Below are positions 44,599-54,014 of a stretch of DNA of 64,000 bases, in pieces (within the stretch, counting starts at the first letter, position 1; every line of letters starts with the position of its first letter). A program made the translations under genes and the position numbers. The stretch covers positions 4,216,001-4,280,000 of the forward strand of contig NZ_CP026652.1 of NCBI RefSeq assembly GCF_002946835.1, given 5' to 3'. This stretch comes from Streptomyces dengpaensis. Lineage in GTDB: Bacteria; Actinomycetota; Actinomycetes; Streptomycetales; Streptomycetaceae. Under the pieces are notes generated by a model. That model searched no databases. It worked only from the letters and a program-made list of their open reading frames with translations, and was not told the origin of the DNA.

Positions 44599-45188
44599 CA
44601 GTGCCCGCTGCGGAGCCCTGAGAAGACCAACTGCACGACGGCGTCCGCGACTTCCCGCTCACCCATGCCGCGCCCGTCCGGCCGGTACCACTCCACGATC
44701 GAGTTGATCATCCCGAAGACCAGCCGGGTCGCGAGCCGGACCTCCACATCGCCGCGTACGTCCCCGTCGGCGGCGGCGGCCTTCAGGAGCTCGGCCACCT
44801 GGTGGTCGAAGCCGCGGCGCCGTTCCAGGGCCCAGCGCTCGGTGTCCGTGTTGCCGCGCACGCGCAGCAGCAGCGTCACGTACGGCAGTTCGGCGGTGAG
44901 CACCTCGACCATGCGCCGTACGACGTACTCCAGGCGCTCCACGGCACGCCCCACGCGCGCGTGCTCCTCGTCGAGGATCCCGAAGAGGCCGTCGAGCGCT
45001 CGGCTGACGGCCCGGCGCAGCAGCTCCTCCTTGCCGGAGACGTGGTGGTATATCGATGACTTGGAGATGCCGGCCGCCTTGGAGAGGTGCTCCATGGAGG
45101 TGCCGTCGTAACCACGCTCGTTGAAGACCCGGACGGCGACCGAGAGCAGGGTCTCCGGAGTGTAGGTGTCGCGCTTGGCGGTGGTCAT
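44598..45188 (-). CDS. paaR: TetR-family regulator of phenylacetate genes (PaaR-like)
   Basis: The 196-residue product has a TetR helix-turn-helix (about 10-55, LLSVAVRVFNERGYDGTSMEHLSKAAGISKSSIYHHVSGKEEL) and a helical ligand domain with a C-terminal dimer helix (RLVFGMINSIVEWYRPDG). The ATG at 45188 overlaps the paaH stop (ATGA), so it is in the paaH operon. Its likely operator ACCGNNCGNNCGGT is seen ahead of paaH/paaN and paaA, as reported (from memory) for corynebacterial PaaR with phenylacetyl-CoA as inducer. The binding link is inferred from context. Confidence 0.85.
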   Translation of the reverse strand: MTTAKRDTYTPETLLSVAVRVFNERGYDGTSMEHLSKAAGISKSSIYHHVSGKEELLRRAVSRALDGLFGILDEEHARVGRAVERLEYVVRRMVEVLTAELPYVTLLLRVRGNTDTERWALERRRGFDHQVAELLKAAAADGDVRGDVEVRLATRLVFGMINSIVEWYRPDGRGMGEREVADAVVQLVFSGLRSGH

Positions 45189-46699
45189 GAGGTGCCCTCC
45201 CGCTTGTCGGTGGCGTACGCGTGGCGGTAGAGCGCGAGGGACGGCGCGTATCGCCCGGTGGGGTCGCACTCGTGCAGGTTGTCGAGGACGGAGCACGCCC
45301 AGCTGTTGCCGAGCCTGCGGCTCCACTCGAAGGGCCCCAGAGGGTAGTTGACGCCGAGCCGCATCGCCGTGTCGATGTCCTCCTCGGTGGCAACTCCCTT
45401 GGCGACGGCGTCGTGCGCCAGGTCGATGATCCGGGCCACGGTCCGGGCGACGATCATGCCGGGGACGTCCCCGATGACGCTGACGTCCTTGCCGAGCGCC
45501 TGGAAGAGGCCGATGGCCTCGGAGAGCGTCTGGGGAGCGGTGTCCTGGGAGGCCGACAGGGCGATCCGGGTGGCCTTCCGGTAGTCGAGCGCCAGGTCGA
45601 AGTAGACGACGTCGCGGAACTCGACCGAGGTCTGGCCGTCGGCGAGGACCAGCTGGCCGCCGCTGGGCAGCACGAGGCGGGTTCCGTGGTCCTCCTCGTC
45701 GTCGCGGACCTGGATGCCCGCCGCGCGGATCAGGGCGAGCAGGTCGGAGGCGGGGCCCAGATCGCCCTCGGCGACGACGTATGCGGGCGCCTGTGCCTTC
45801 TCCGCGGTGTGCGGCTCGGAGCGCTCGGCGTCGTCGGCGTAGTCGTACCAGCCGTGTCCCGTCTTGCGGCCGAGCCGGCCGGACTCGACGAGCCGTCGCT
45901 GCGCGAGCGAGGGCGTGAAGCGCACGTCCTGGAAGAAGGACTGCCACACGGAGTGGGTGACGGACTCGTTGACGTCCTGCCCGATCAGGTCGGTGAGCTC
46001 GAAGGCGCCCATCCTGAAGCCGCCGGACTCACGCAGGACCGCGTCGATCGTGGCGGGTTCCGCGGCCTGGGCCTCGTACACCGCGAAGGCCTCGGCGTAG
46101 AAGGGCCGCGCGATGCGGTTGACGATGAAGCCGGGGGTGTCGGCGCAGGCGACGGGGGTCTTCCCCCAGGCACGTGCCGTCTCGTACGCGCGCGTGGCCG
46201 ACGACACGTCGGTCGCGAACCCGGAGACGACCTCCACGAGGGGCAGCACCGGCGCCGGGTTGAAGAAGTGCAGTCCGACCAGACGGCCGGGGTTGCGCAG
46301 AGCGCCGCCGATGGCCGTGACAGACAGGGAGGAGGTGTTGGTGGCGAGCAGACAGTCGTCCGCGACGATGTCCTCGAGATCGCGGAACAGCCGCTGTTTC
46401 ACGTCGAGTTGTTCGAGCACCGCCTCGGCGACGAGCACGCAGTCCGCGAGGTCGGTGAGGCTCGCGACGGGCCGGAGGCGGGCACGCGCGGCGTCCCGGC
46501 CGGCGCCGGTGAGCCGCTCCTTCTCGACGAGCCGGTCGAGTCGGGCGCCGATCGCTTCGGCCGCCGCGTCGGCACGCCCGGGAACCGCGTCGTAGAGCCG
46601 CACGGGGTGGCCCGCTACCAGCGCGACCTGGGCGATTCCCTGGCCCATGGTGCCGGTGCCGACAACGGCCACGGGGCTGCTGAGGTCGAGTGCTGTCAT
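45185..46699 (-). CDS. paaH: 3-hydroxyacyl-CoA dehydrogenase PaaH (two-domain type)
   Basis: This 504-residue NAD-dependent dehydrogenase oxidises 3-hydroxyadipyl-CoA in the lower phenylacetate pathway. It has the NAD fold with VVGTGTMGQGIAQV, the signature LHFFNPAPVLPLVEVVSG, TPGFIVNRIARPFYAEAF, and an extra C-terminal 3HCDH domain (about 400-490, GKDVSVIGDVPGMIVARTVARI) typical of the PaaH/PaaC group. It is about 200 residues longer than simple 3-hydroxybutyryl-CoA dehydrogenases. It is followed by paaR with a 4-bp overlap and is divergent from paaN across a shared operator. Confidence 0.92.
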   Translation of the reverse strand: MTALDLSSPVAVVGTGTMGQGIAQVALVAGHPVRLYDAVPGRADAAAEAIGARLDRLVEKERLTGAGRDAARARLRPVASLTDLADCVLVAEAVLEQLDVKQRLFRDLEDIVADDCLLATNTSSLSVTAIGGALRNPGRLVGLHFFNPAPVLPLVEVVSGFATDVSSATRAYETARAWGKTPVACADTPGFIVNRIARPFYAEAFAVYEAQAAEPATIDAVLRESGGFRMGAFELTDLIGQDVNESVTHSVWQSFFQDVRFTPSLAQRRLVESGRLGRKTGHGWYDYADDAERSEPHTAEKAQAPAYVVAEGDLGPASDLLALIRAAGIQVRDDEEDHGTRLVLPSGGQLVLADGQTSVEFRDVVYFDLALDYRKATRIALSASQDTAPQTLSEAIGLFQALGKDVSVIGDVPGMIVARTVARIIDLAHDAVAKGVATEEDIDTAMRLGVNYPLGPFEWSRRLGNSWACSVLDNLHECDPTGRYAPSLALYRHAYATDKREGTS

Positions 46700-46722
46700 G
46701 TGCGCGATCCTCCCGCACGGGG

Positions 46723-46731
46723 TTTTCCACA
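46723..46731 (+). promoter_or_regulatory. DnaA-box-like 9-mer upstream of paaH
   Basis: TTTTCCACA fits the relaxed DnaA box pattern TTWTNCACA and is one base from TTATCCACA. It lies 24 bp upstream of the paaH start. As a single relaxed match it is weak. Confidence 0.35.
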
Positions 46732-46755
46732 GATGCGGCGGTCCCCCTTGTCCCG

Positions 46756-46769
46756 ACCGATCGTTCGGT
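46756..46769. promoter_or_regulatory. PaaR-type operator between paaH and paaN
   Basis: ACCGATCGTTCGGT fits the core ACCGNNCGNNCGGT and is the exact reverse complement of the site at 51944-51957. It is centred in the 148-bp divergent gap, where one repressor could control both genes. Confidence 0.8.
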
Positions 46770-46847
46770 TACTCTAACTCTGTCCGGCTGTTTCTGCCCA
46801 GGTCATGAGCGCAACGAAGAGCTCTTGAGACGAGGAGTTGGTCCCTG

Positions 46848-48554
46848 ATGGCCGCCGAACTCACCGCGCACCAGCTGATCGCCCAGCACCGGCCCACCCT
46901 CGACCACGCGCTGGAAACGATCCGCACGCGCGCGTACTGGTCCCCGCACCCCGAGCACCCGAAGGCGTACGGCGAGAACGGCAGCCTGGGCATGGCCGAG
47001 GGCAAGGCCGCCTTCGACGCCCTCCTGGGCACCCGCCTCGACCTCGGTCAGCCCGGCACGGACGACTGGGTCGGCGGCGAGGTCTCGCCGTACGGAATCG
47101 ATCTGGGCGTCACGTATCCGCACGCGGACATCGACACGCTGCTGCCCGCCATGCGGGCCGGACAGCGGGCCTGGCGCGACGCGGGCGCGGAGATGCGCGC
47201 CGTGGTCTGTCTGGAGATCCTCAAGCGGATCAGCGACCGCACGCACGAGTTCGCGCACGCGGTCATGCACACCAGCGGCCAGGCCTTCATGATGGCGTTC
47301 CAGGCGGGCGGCCCGCACGCGCAGGACCGCGGCCTGGAGGCCGTGGCGTACGCGTACGTGGAGCAGGTCCGCACCCCCGACAACGCGGAGTGGACCAAGC
47401 CCCAGGGCAAGCGCGACCCGCTCGCGCTGACCAAGCAGTTCACGCCCGTGCCACGCGGCATCGCGCTGGTGATCGGCTGCAACACCTTCCCGACGTGGAA
47501 CGGCTATCCGGGCCTGTTCGCCTCCCTGGCCACCGGCAACGCGGTCCTGGTGAAGCCCCACCCGCGCGCGGTGCTGCCGCTCGCCCTCACCGTCCAGGTC
47601 GCCCGTCAGGTGCTCGCCGAGGCGGGCTTCGACCCGAACCTGGTGGCGCTGGCCGCCGAGCGCCCCGAAGAGGGCATCGCCAAGACACTGGCCGTACGGC
47701 CCGAGATCCGGATCATCGACTACACGGGCTCGACGGCCTTCGGCGACTGGCTGGAGAACAACGCCCGCCAGGCGCAGGTCTACACGGAGAAGTCCGGCGT
47801 CAACACGGTGATCGTGGAGTCGACCGACAACTACAAGGGGATGCTGTCCAACCTGGCCTTCTCCCTGTCCCTGTACAGCGGCCAGATGTGCACGACCCCG
47901 CAGAACCTGCTGATCCCCCGGGACGGCGTCCGCACGGAGGAGGGCCACAAGTCGTACGACGAGGTGGTCTCCGACCTCGCGAAGTCGGTCGCCGGGCTCC
48001 TCGGCGACGACGCCCGTGCCAACGCGCTCCTGGGCGCCATCGTCAACCCGGACGTGAAGGCCCGCCTGGAGGCCGCGGCGGGGCTCGGCGAAGTCGCCCT
48101 CCCCTCACAGGAGATCAGCAACCCGGAGTTCCCGGACGCGGTCGTCCGTACGCCGCTGATCGTCAAGCTCGACGGCGCGCGGAAATACTGGGAGAGGGCC
48201 GACGACGAGGCCGCCTACATGAGCGAGTGCTTCGGGCCGGTCTCCTTCGCCGTCGCGGTCGACTCGGTGGCGGACGCCGTGGAGCTGCTGCGGCGGACCG
48301 TCAGGGACAAGGGCGCGATGACCGTCGGCGCGTACACCACCGACACGGAGGTCGAACAGGCCGTGCAGGAGGCCTGCCTGGAGGAGGCCGCCCAGCTCTC
48401 CCTGAACCTCACGGGCGGGGTGTACGTCAACCAGACGGCGGCCTTCTCGGACTTCCACGGCTCCGGCGGCAACCCGGCCGCCAACTCGGCACTGTGCGAC
48501 GGGGCGTTCGTCGCGAACCGCTTCCGGGTGGTGGAGGTGCGCCGGGAGGCGTAA
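46848..48554 (+). CDS. paaN: Phenylacetate-degradation aldehyde dehydrogenase PaaN
   Basis: The 568-residue member of the PaaN branch of the aldehyde dehydrogenase superfamily oxidises the reactive semialdehyde formed when the oxepin ring is opened. It has TPVPRGIALVIGCNTFPTWNGYP and LATGNAVLVKPHPRAVLPL in the NADP-binding part, GSTAFGDWLENNA, the catalytic Cys348 in YSGQMCTTPQN, and the C-terminal NPAANSALCDGAFVANRF. Unlike E. coli PaaZ (about 680 residues) it lacks the C-terminal MaoC hydratase domain, so ring hydrolysis must be done by another protein. The ATG is at 46848. Confidence 0.93.
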   Translation: MAAELTAHQLIAQHRPTLDHALETIRTRAYWSPHPEHPKAYGENGSLGMAEGKAAFDALLGTRLDLGQPGTDDWVGGEVSPYGIDLGVTYPHADIDTLLPAMRAGQRAWRDAGAEMRAVVCLEILKRISDRTHEFAHAVMHTSGQAFMMAFQAGGPHAQDRGLEAVAYAYVEQVRTPDNAEWTKPQGKRDPLALTKQFTPVPRGIALVIGCNTFPTWNGYPGLFASLATGNAVLVKPHPRAVLPLALTVQVARQVLAEAGFDPNLVALAAERPEEGIAKTLAVRPEIRIIDYTGSTAFGDWLENNARQAQVYTEKSGVNTVIVESTDNYKGMLSNLAFSLSLYSGQMCTTPQNLLIPRDGVRTEEGHKSYDEVVSDLAKSVAGLLGDDARANALLGAIVNPDVKARLEAAAGLGEVALPSQEISNPEFPDAVVRTPLIVKLDGARKYWERADDEAAYMSECFGPVSFAVAVDSVADAVELLRRTVRDKGAMTVGAYTTDTEVEQAVQEACLEEAAQLSLNLTGGVYVNQTAAFSDFHGSGGNPAANSALCDGAFVANRFRVVEVRREA

Positions 48555-48575
48555 GCGTTTGCGCCTGTGCGGCGT

Positions 48576-49364
48576 CTAGGGCGATGCGCTCCCGGTCGCG
48601 CTCCAGTGGAACAGCGTCATCGCCACGCTGGTCGCGAGGTTGTAGCTGGAGACCTGGGGGCGCATCGGCAGGGACACCAAGTGGTCGGCGCGGGCCCGGA
48701 GTCCGGGGGACAGACCGCTGCGCTCGGAGCCGAAGGCGAGCACGGCGTCGTCGGGGAGCTTCAGCCCTCGGATGTCCTCGCCCTCCGGGTCGAGGGCGAA
48801 CACCGGGCCGGGCGGCAGCTCGTCCACGGTCAGCCGCTCCACGGCGGTCGCGAAGTGCAGGCCCGCCCCGCCGCGTACGACCGTGGGATGCCAGGGGTCG
48901 AGCGTGCCCGTCGTGACCACGCCGGTCGCGCCGAAGCCCGCCGCAAGCCGGATCACCGCGCCGGCGTTGCCGAGGTTGCGAGGGTTGTCGAGGACGACGA
49001 CGGGCGTGGTGCGGGGGGTGCGGGCCAGCCTCTCCAGGTTGGCGTCACGGGAGGGACGTACGGCCAGGGCGGCGATCGACGTCGGGTGCGGGCGGGGGAC
49101 GAGCGCCTTCAGCGTCGCCTCCGGGACCTCCGTCAGGAGTCCTTCGAGGGTGTCGCGTACGTCAGGGGCCAGCTCGTCGGCCAGTTCCACGGCAGCCTGC
49201 CGGTCGGTGGTGACGGCCACCGGGATACGGGCCTGGAAGCGCACCGCGTGCTTGAGGGCGTGGAAACCGTCGAGCAGGACGGAGCCGTCGGCGAGCTGAC
49301 GCCAGGCGCGTACAACCCGCGCGCCGCTGTCGTCGTCCGGCGTACGGGCATCCGTCTCGTTCAT
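48576..49364 (-). CDS. SpoU/TrmH-family RNA 2'-O-methyltransferase
   Basis: The 262-residue product has an N-terminal substrate-binding part (about 1-110) and the SPOUT knot domain with the three motifs: VVLDNPRNLGNAGAVIR, FALDPEGEDIRG...LAFGSERSGLSP and LPMRPQVSSYNLATSVAMTLFHW. It transfers methyl from SAM to a ribose in rRNA or tRNA; the exact target is not clear. The ATG at 49364 overlaps the stop of the HTTM gene (ATGA), so it is the third gene of an unusual operon with two membrane proteins. Confidence 0.9.
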   Translation of the reverse strand: MNETDARTPDDDSGARVVRAWRQLADGSVLLDGFHALKHAVRFQARIPVAVTTDRQAAVELADELAPDVRDTLEGLLTEVPEATLKALVPRPHPTSIAALAVRPSRDANLERLARTPRTTPVVVLDNPRNLGNAGAVIRLAAGFGATGVVTTGTLDPWHPTVVRGGAGLHFATAVERLTVDELPPGPVFALDPEGEDIRGLKLPDDAVLAFGSERSGLSPGLRARADHLVSLPMRPQVSSYNLATSVAMTLFHWSATGSASP

Positions 49365-50581
49365 GCGATGAAGCCTACGTGCGTCTGCTCGGTCGCCTCC
49401 TTGGTGCGCGGGGTCCCCTCGCGCGGCCCCGGTGCCGTACGGCCGACGCCCGGAAACAGCCGTCCACGCGCGCGTGCCGCCCATCCGCCGAGGCGGCGCA
49501 GGAAGGACGTCGGCAGGAACACCGCGTCGGCGGCGATCATCGCGAGCGAGAAGAACGGCAGCCCAAGGACCACGGCGATCACGGCGTGCTCGGTCATCAT
49601 GGCCGCCAGCAGGACGTTCTTGACCCGCCGGTTGAACAGGGTGAAGGGGAAGGCGACCTGCACGATGACCGTCCCGTACGTCACCAGCATCACGATCGTG
49701 CCGTTCGCGGACATCAGGTCGGACAGCGCGGGCCAGGGCGAGAAGGAGTCCAGGTGGAGCGGGTAGTAGACGGCGGTGCCGTCCTGCCAGCGCGAACCCT
49801 GGATCTTGTACCAGCCTGCGGTCGCGTAGATCAGACACGCCTCGGCCATGATCACGAGCAGCGCCGCGTTGTGCACGAGGTTGGCGACGACGTCCAGCAG
49901 GATCCGCGGCTCCGGGGTGCGCCTTCGGCGGCCGACGACCCACCACAGGGCCTGCACCGCCCACAGCCCCCAGAAGACCGCCGGCCAGCCGCTGTCGAGC
50001 CACCCCGCGAGCGTCACCGCGGCCAGTGCCAGACCGAGCACGCCCCACAGGGCGGGTCCGACCTGGTCGGGCCCGTTTCGCTCGCCACGCGCGCGTGCCT
50101 CCCACGCGAGCCGTGCCCGCCGCGCGTCCAGCGACCACACCTGGCCGCAGCGGGTGAACACCAGGTAGATCGCCATCAGATGGATGACGTTGTCGCCGCC
50201 GTCCCCCATGAAGATGCTGCGGTTCTGCAGGGACAGCACACCGACCATGAAGAGGACGGACATCGTGCGGGTCCGCCAGCCCAGGAGCAGCAGGGCGCTC
50301 GACAGCACGGCGAGGCCGTAGACGATCTCGAACCACACCTGGCTGTCGGACCACATCAGGGCCGTGAAGGCGTCGTTGCCCACGATGAGCTGCTGGGCGA
50401 GATCCCAGCTCCACGGACCGTCGGGCCCGTACATCTCCTGGCGGTGCGGGTACTCACGCAGCAGGAACAGCAGCCAGGTGGCGGCGAAACCTATGCGGAT
50501 CACGGCGGTCTGGTACGGGCCGAGCGCGGACTCGGTGACGCGGGTGAGGCCACGCGAGACCGACAGGGCGAATCGGCTCAT
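49361..50581 (-). CDS. HTTM-domain integral membrane protein (VKGC-like fold)
   Basis: The 406-residue product has six to eight membrane helices of the horizontally transferred transmembrane (HTTM) group, related to the membrane part of vitamin-K-dependent gamma-carboxylase. Landmarks are AVIRIGFAATWLLFLLREYPHR, LLGWRTRTMSVLFM, LQNRSIFMGDGGDNVIHLMAIYL and TAGWYKIQGSRWQDGTAVYYPLH. The catalytic function in bacteria is unknown. Its ATG overlaps the stop of the DUF5819-like gene and its stop overlaps the methyltransferase start (both ATGA), giving a three-gene coupled operon. Confidence 0.9.
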   Translation of the reverse strand: MSRFALSVSRGLTRVTESALGPYQTAVIRIGFAATWLLFLLREYPHRQEMYGPDGPWSWDLAQQLIVGNDAFTALMWSDSQVWFEIVYGLAVLSSALLLLGWRTRTMSVLFMVGVLSLQNRSIFMGDGGDNVIHLMAIYLVFTRCGQVWSLDARRARLAWEARARGERNGPDQVGPALWGVLGLALAAVTLAGWLDSGWPAVFWGLWAVQALWWVVGRRRRTPEPRILLDVVANLVHNAALLVIMAEACLIYATAGWYKIQGSRWQDGTAVYYPLHLDSFSPWPALSDLMSANGTIVMLVTYGTVIVQVAFPFTLFNRRVKNVLLAAMMTEHAVIAVVLGLPFFSLAMIAADAVFLPTSFLRRLGGWAARARGRLFPGVGRTAPGPREGTPRTKEATEQTHVGFIA

Positions 50582-51717
50582 CGCGCGCTCGCCTCCGTCA
50601 GTCCGTCCTCGCGGTCGCCCTCGGGGACCGACCACCAGGGCAGCTCGCGGACGACGGGCTTGTCGGACACCTGCTCCTCGCTCCACTTGGGGGGCGGCAC
50701 ATTGGTGGTGCGGGAGCGGAACTGGACGCGCTCGACGACGGCACCTTCGCCGCCCGCGAGTTCGCGGTCCAGGCGCAGCACGGCGATCCGGCGCAGATAG
50801 CGTTCCGAGAGGTCGCCGCGCAGGCCCGCGGGGCGGTCCTGGTTGTCGTGCGTTGCCACGTAGAAGTCCCAGGCGCGGCGCAGTTCGTTCTGCTGGGTGT
50901 GGCTCGGCAGCAGATTGCCGGCGATGGCCTGGCCGTCGAGTGCGGACAGGTCGTACCAGCCGGTCTCGCGGCTGCTGCCGTTCCCGGTGCGGACCAGGGC
51001 GCGGACCTGGACCGAGATGTTCTGCTGGAGCGGATTGGGGGCGAAGAGCTTCCAGTTCTGTTCGAACTCGGGGTAGATCCAGTCGTCGATCGCTTGGCCG
51101 TGCTGCTTGGTGACCGTGTTCGAGGGCGCGACATGCAGGAACACCATGCCGAGATGCACACAGGCGGTGACCGCGACGACCGCGAGAGCGAGGGCGGCGG
51201 CGATCTGGTACGGGAGGGAGAGGGCGGCTATGCCGGTGGGGGCGGAGGGCTCGGCCGACTCCGTCCGTCGCCGGGCGGGCACGGCGGAGACGCGGTCGCC
51301 GAACGGGCGCACCTGGGATGTACGCCCCTCGGACGTACGGGCCGCAGGCACCGAACTGTCGGGCGCCGGACTGCCATGCTCGGACGCGACGGGCGCAGGC
51401 CTGACAGGAGTGGAACCGTCGCGTGAGGAACCGTCGCGTGAGGAATCGTCGTGTGTGCACGAGTCGGGCGCGGACACGTCAGGCGCGGACACATCGCACG
51501 CGGACCCGCTGGGCGCGGACACGACAGGCGCGGACTCGTCGGACACGGACGCGTCGGACACGGACTCTTCAAGCGCGGACACGACAGGCGCGGAAGCGTC
51601 GGACACGGACCCTTCAGGCGCGGGTCCGTCGCACGCGGATCCATCGGGCATGGACGCGCCGGGCAGGGACCCGTCCGGCCCTGGCCCGGTCTTCGCGCTC
51701 TCGTCGTACGCGTCCAT
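50578..51717 (-). CDS. DUF5819-type membrane-anchored protein with repetitive N-terminus
   Basis: The 379-residue product has a disordered N-terminal third made of degenerate pentapeptide-like units rich in Ser, Asp, Ala, Pro and Val (about 10-115), a basic linker, one membrane helix (about 170-195, IAAALALAVVAVTACVHLGMVFLHV) and an extracytoplasmic domain (about 200-379; DDWIYPEFEQNWKLFAPNPLQQNISV; TGWYDLSALDG; YLRRIAVLRLDREL). This domain is typical of proteins encoded next to HTTM genes and may be the partner of that membrane protein. The ATG is at 51717. The repeated N-terminus is encoded by a 15-bp-period DNA repeat. Confidence 0.82.
   Translation of the reverse strand: MDAYDESAKTGPGPDGSLPGASMPDGSACDGPAPEGSVSDASAPVVSALEESVSDASVSDESAPVVSAPSGSACDVSAPDVSAPDSCTHDDSSRDGSSRDGSTPVRPAPVASEHGSPAPDSSVPAARTSEGRTSQVRPFGDRVSAVPARRRTESAEPSAPTGIAALSLPYQIAAALALAVVAVTACVHLGMVFLHVAPSNTVTKQHGQAIDDWIYPEFEQNWKLFAPNPLQQNISVQVRALVRTGNGSSRETGWYDLSALDGQAIAGNLLPSHTQQNELRRAWDFYVATHDNQDRPAGLRGDLSERYLRRIAVLRLDRELAGGEGAVVERVQFRSRTTNVPPPKWSEEQVSDKPVVRELPWWSVPEGDREDGLTEASAR
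51407..51660 (-). repeat. Degenerate 15-bp repeat tract in the DUF5819-type gene
   Basis: The coding strand carries about fifteen loosely conserved 15-bp units (plus-strand core GCGGACACGTC-GGCGC), giving repeats such as SVSDASVSDE and SAPDVSAPDS. The period is a multiple of three, so copy number can vary in frame. The opposite strand is also open, which explains long false frames here. Confidence 0.7.
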
Positions 51718-51889
51718 TCCGCCCCGATTCCCGATCCCGAATCCGATGCCGGCCGCCGGGCCGCGGGCACCGTACCGCCACGCCGCAGCACAGCGCAGCG
51801 CACCGCGACGTTCGCACGGGCACCGTACTCAGCCCCGGCCACCCGGCACAGCCCCACAAGACACAGCGGCCACACCAGCGCCCACGAGG

Positions 51890-51898
51890 TTATCCACA
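51890..51898 (+). promoter_or_regulatory. Consensus DnaA box upstream of paaA
   Basis: TTATCCACA is the classical DnaA box and a permitted Streptomyces variant. It lies four bases before a TTGACA hexamer (51903-51908), a possible -35 element of the paaA promoter. Confidence 0.6.
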
Positions 51899-51943
51899 GC
51901 GGTTGACACCTTACGGCGCTCGAACGACCATTGATTCGAGCGG

Positions 51944-51957
51944 ACCGAACGATCGGT
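51944..51957. promoter_or_regulatory. PaaR-type operator upstream of paaA
   Basis: ACCGAACGATCGGT fits ACCGNNCGNNCGGT and is the exact complement of the paaH/paaN site. It lies 32 bp before the paaA ATG and downstream of TTGACA (51903-51908), a position suited to repression. Confidence 0.8.
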
Positions 51958-51988
51958 CGGTCGGGAGTGAGAGGTCAAGGGGGACCGC

Positions 51989-52990
<1,002 letters not shown>

Positions 52991-52992
52991 GG

Positions 52993-53280
52993 ATGACCAC
53001 CAACGACTGGCCCCTGTGGGAGGTCTTCGTGCGCTCGCGCCGCGGCCTCTCGCACACCCACGCCGGCAGCCTGCACGCGCCGGACGCCGAGCTGGCCCTG
53101 CGCAACGCACGCGATCTGTACACGCGACGCGGCGAGGGCGTCTCGATCTGGGTCGTCCCCTCAGCCGCCGTCACGGCCTCCTCGCCCGACGAGAAGGACC
53201 CGTTCTTCGAGCCGGCCGCGGACAAGCCCTACCGGCACCCGACGTTCTACGAGATCCCGGAGGGGGTGAAGCACCTGTGA
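52993..53280 (+). CDS. paaB: Phenylacetyl-CoA epoxidase subunit PaaB
   Basis: This small 95-residue subunit starts with the family text WPLWEVFVRSRRGLSHTHAGSLHAPD and includes RNARDLYTRRGEGVSIWVVP. It has no catalytic residues and is needed to assemble the PaaA-PaaC core of the multicomponent oxygenase. The ATG at 52993 has GTGAGG upstream and lies two bases after the paaA stop; its TGA overlaps the paaC start (GTGA). Confidence 0.95.
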   Translation: MTTNDWPLWEVFVRSRRGLSHTHAGSLHAPDAELALRNARDLYTRRGEGVSIWVVPSAAVTASSPDEKDPFFEPAADKPYRHPTFYEIPEGVKHL

Positions 53281-54014
53281 CGCACCCGACGCCCTCGATG
53301 TCCAAGGCCGCGACCGCCGCCGCCCTGGCCCTCGGCGACGACGCCCTGGTGCTCTCGCACCGCCTGGGGGAGTGGGCAGGTCACGCGCCCGTCCTCGAAG
53401 AGGAAGTCGCCCTGGCCAATATCGCGCTGGACCTGCTGGGCCAGGCCCGGGTGCTGCTGTCCATGGTCGGTGACGAGGACGAGCTGGCGTATCTGCGCGA
53501 GGAGCGCGCCTTCCGCAACCTCCAGCTCGTCGAGCAGCCGAACGGCGACTTCGCGCACACCATCGTCCGCCAGCTGTACTTCTCCACCTACCAGCGCCTC
53601 CTGTACGCCGAACTGGCCGCTGGGGGAGGCGAGTTCGCGCCGCTCGCCGCGAAGGCCGTCAAGGAAGTCGCCTACCACCAGGACCACGCGGAGCAGTGGA
53701 CCCTGCGGCTCGGCGACGGCACGGACGTCAGCCATGAGCGGATGCGGCAGGCGTGCGAGGCGCTGTGGCGGTACACGGGCGAGATGTTCCAGCCGGTCGA
53801 GGGCGTGGACGTCGACTGGGAGGGAATGCGGGCCGCCTGGCTGGAGTCCGTGGGCGGCATCCTGCGGCGCGCCACTCTGCCCGTCCCCGAAGGGCCGCAG
53901 TCCGGGGCGTGGACCGCGGGCGCGGGTCGCCAGGGCCTGCACACCGAACCCTTCGGGCGGATGCTCGCCGAGATGCAGCATCTGCACCGCAGTCATCCGG
54001 GGGCGTCATGGTGA
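53277..54014 (+). CDS. paaC: Phenylacetyl-CoA epoxidase structural subunit PaaC
   Basis: This 245-residue helical subunit resembles PaaA but lacks most metal ligands and serves as the structural partner in the (PaaAC)2 heterotetramer. Landmarks are LVLSHRLGEWAGHAPVLEEE, ANIALDLLGQARVLL, REERAFRNLQLVEQPNGDFA and KEVAYHQDHAEQWTLRLGDGT. The GTG at 53277 overlaps the paaB stop and has GGAGGGGG upstream; an ATG at 53298 is an alternative. Its last seven bases overlap paaD. Confidence 0.95.
   Translation: MTHPTPSMSKAATAAALALGDDALVLSHRLGEWAGHAPVLEEEVALANIALDLLGQARVLLSMVGDEDELAYLREERAFRNLQLVEQPNGDFAHTIVRQLYFSTYQRLLYAELAAGGGEFAPLAAKAVKEVAYHQDHAEQWTLRLGDGTDVSHERMRQACEALWRYTGEMFQPVEGVDVDWEGMRAAWLESVGGILRRATLPVPEGPQSGAWTAGAGRQGLHTEPFGRMLAEMQHLHRSHPGASW

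Noticed and set aside
46396..46409. GTTTCACGTCGAGT, a parS-like sequence
   Set aside because: Three mismatches to the palindrome and located inside paaH; the palindrome is lost.
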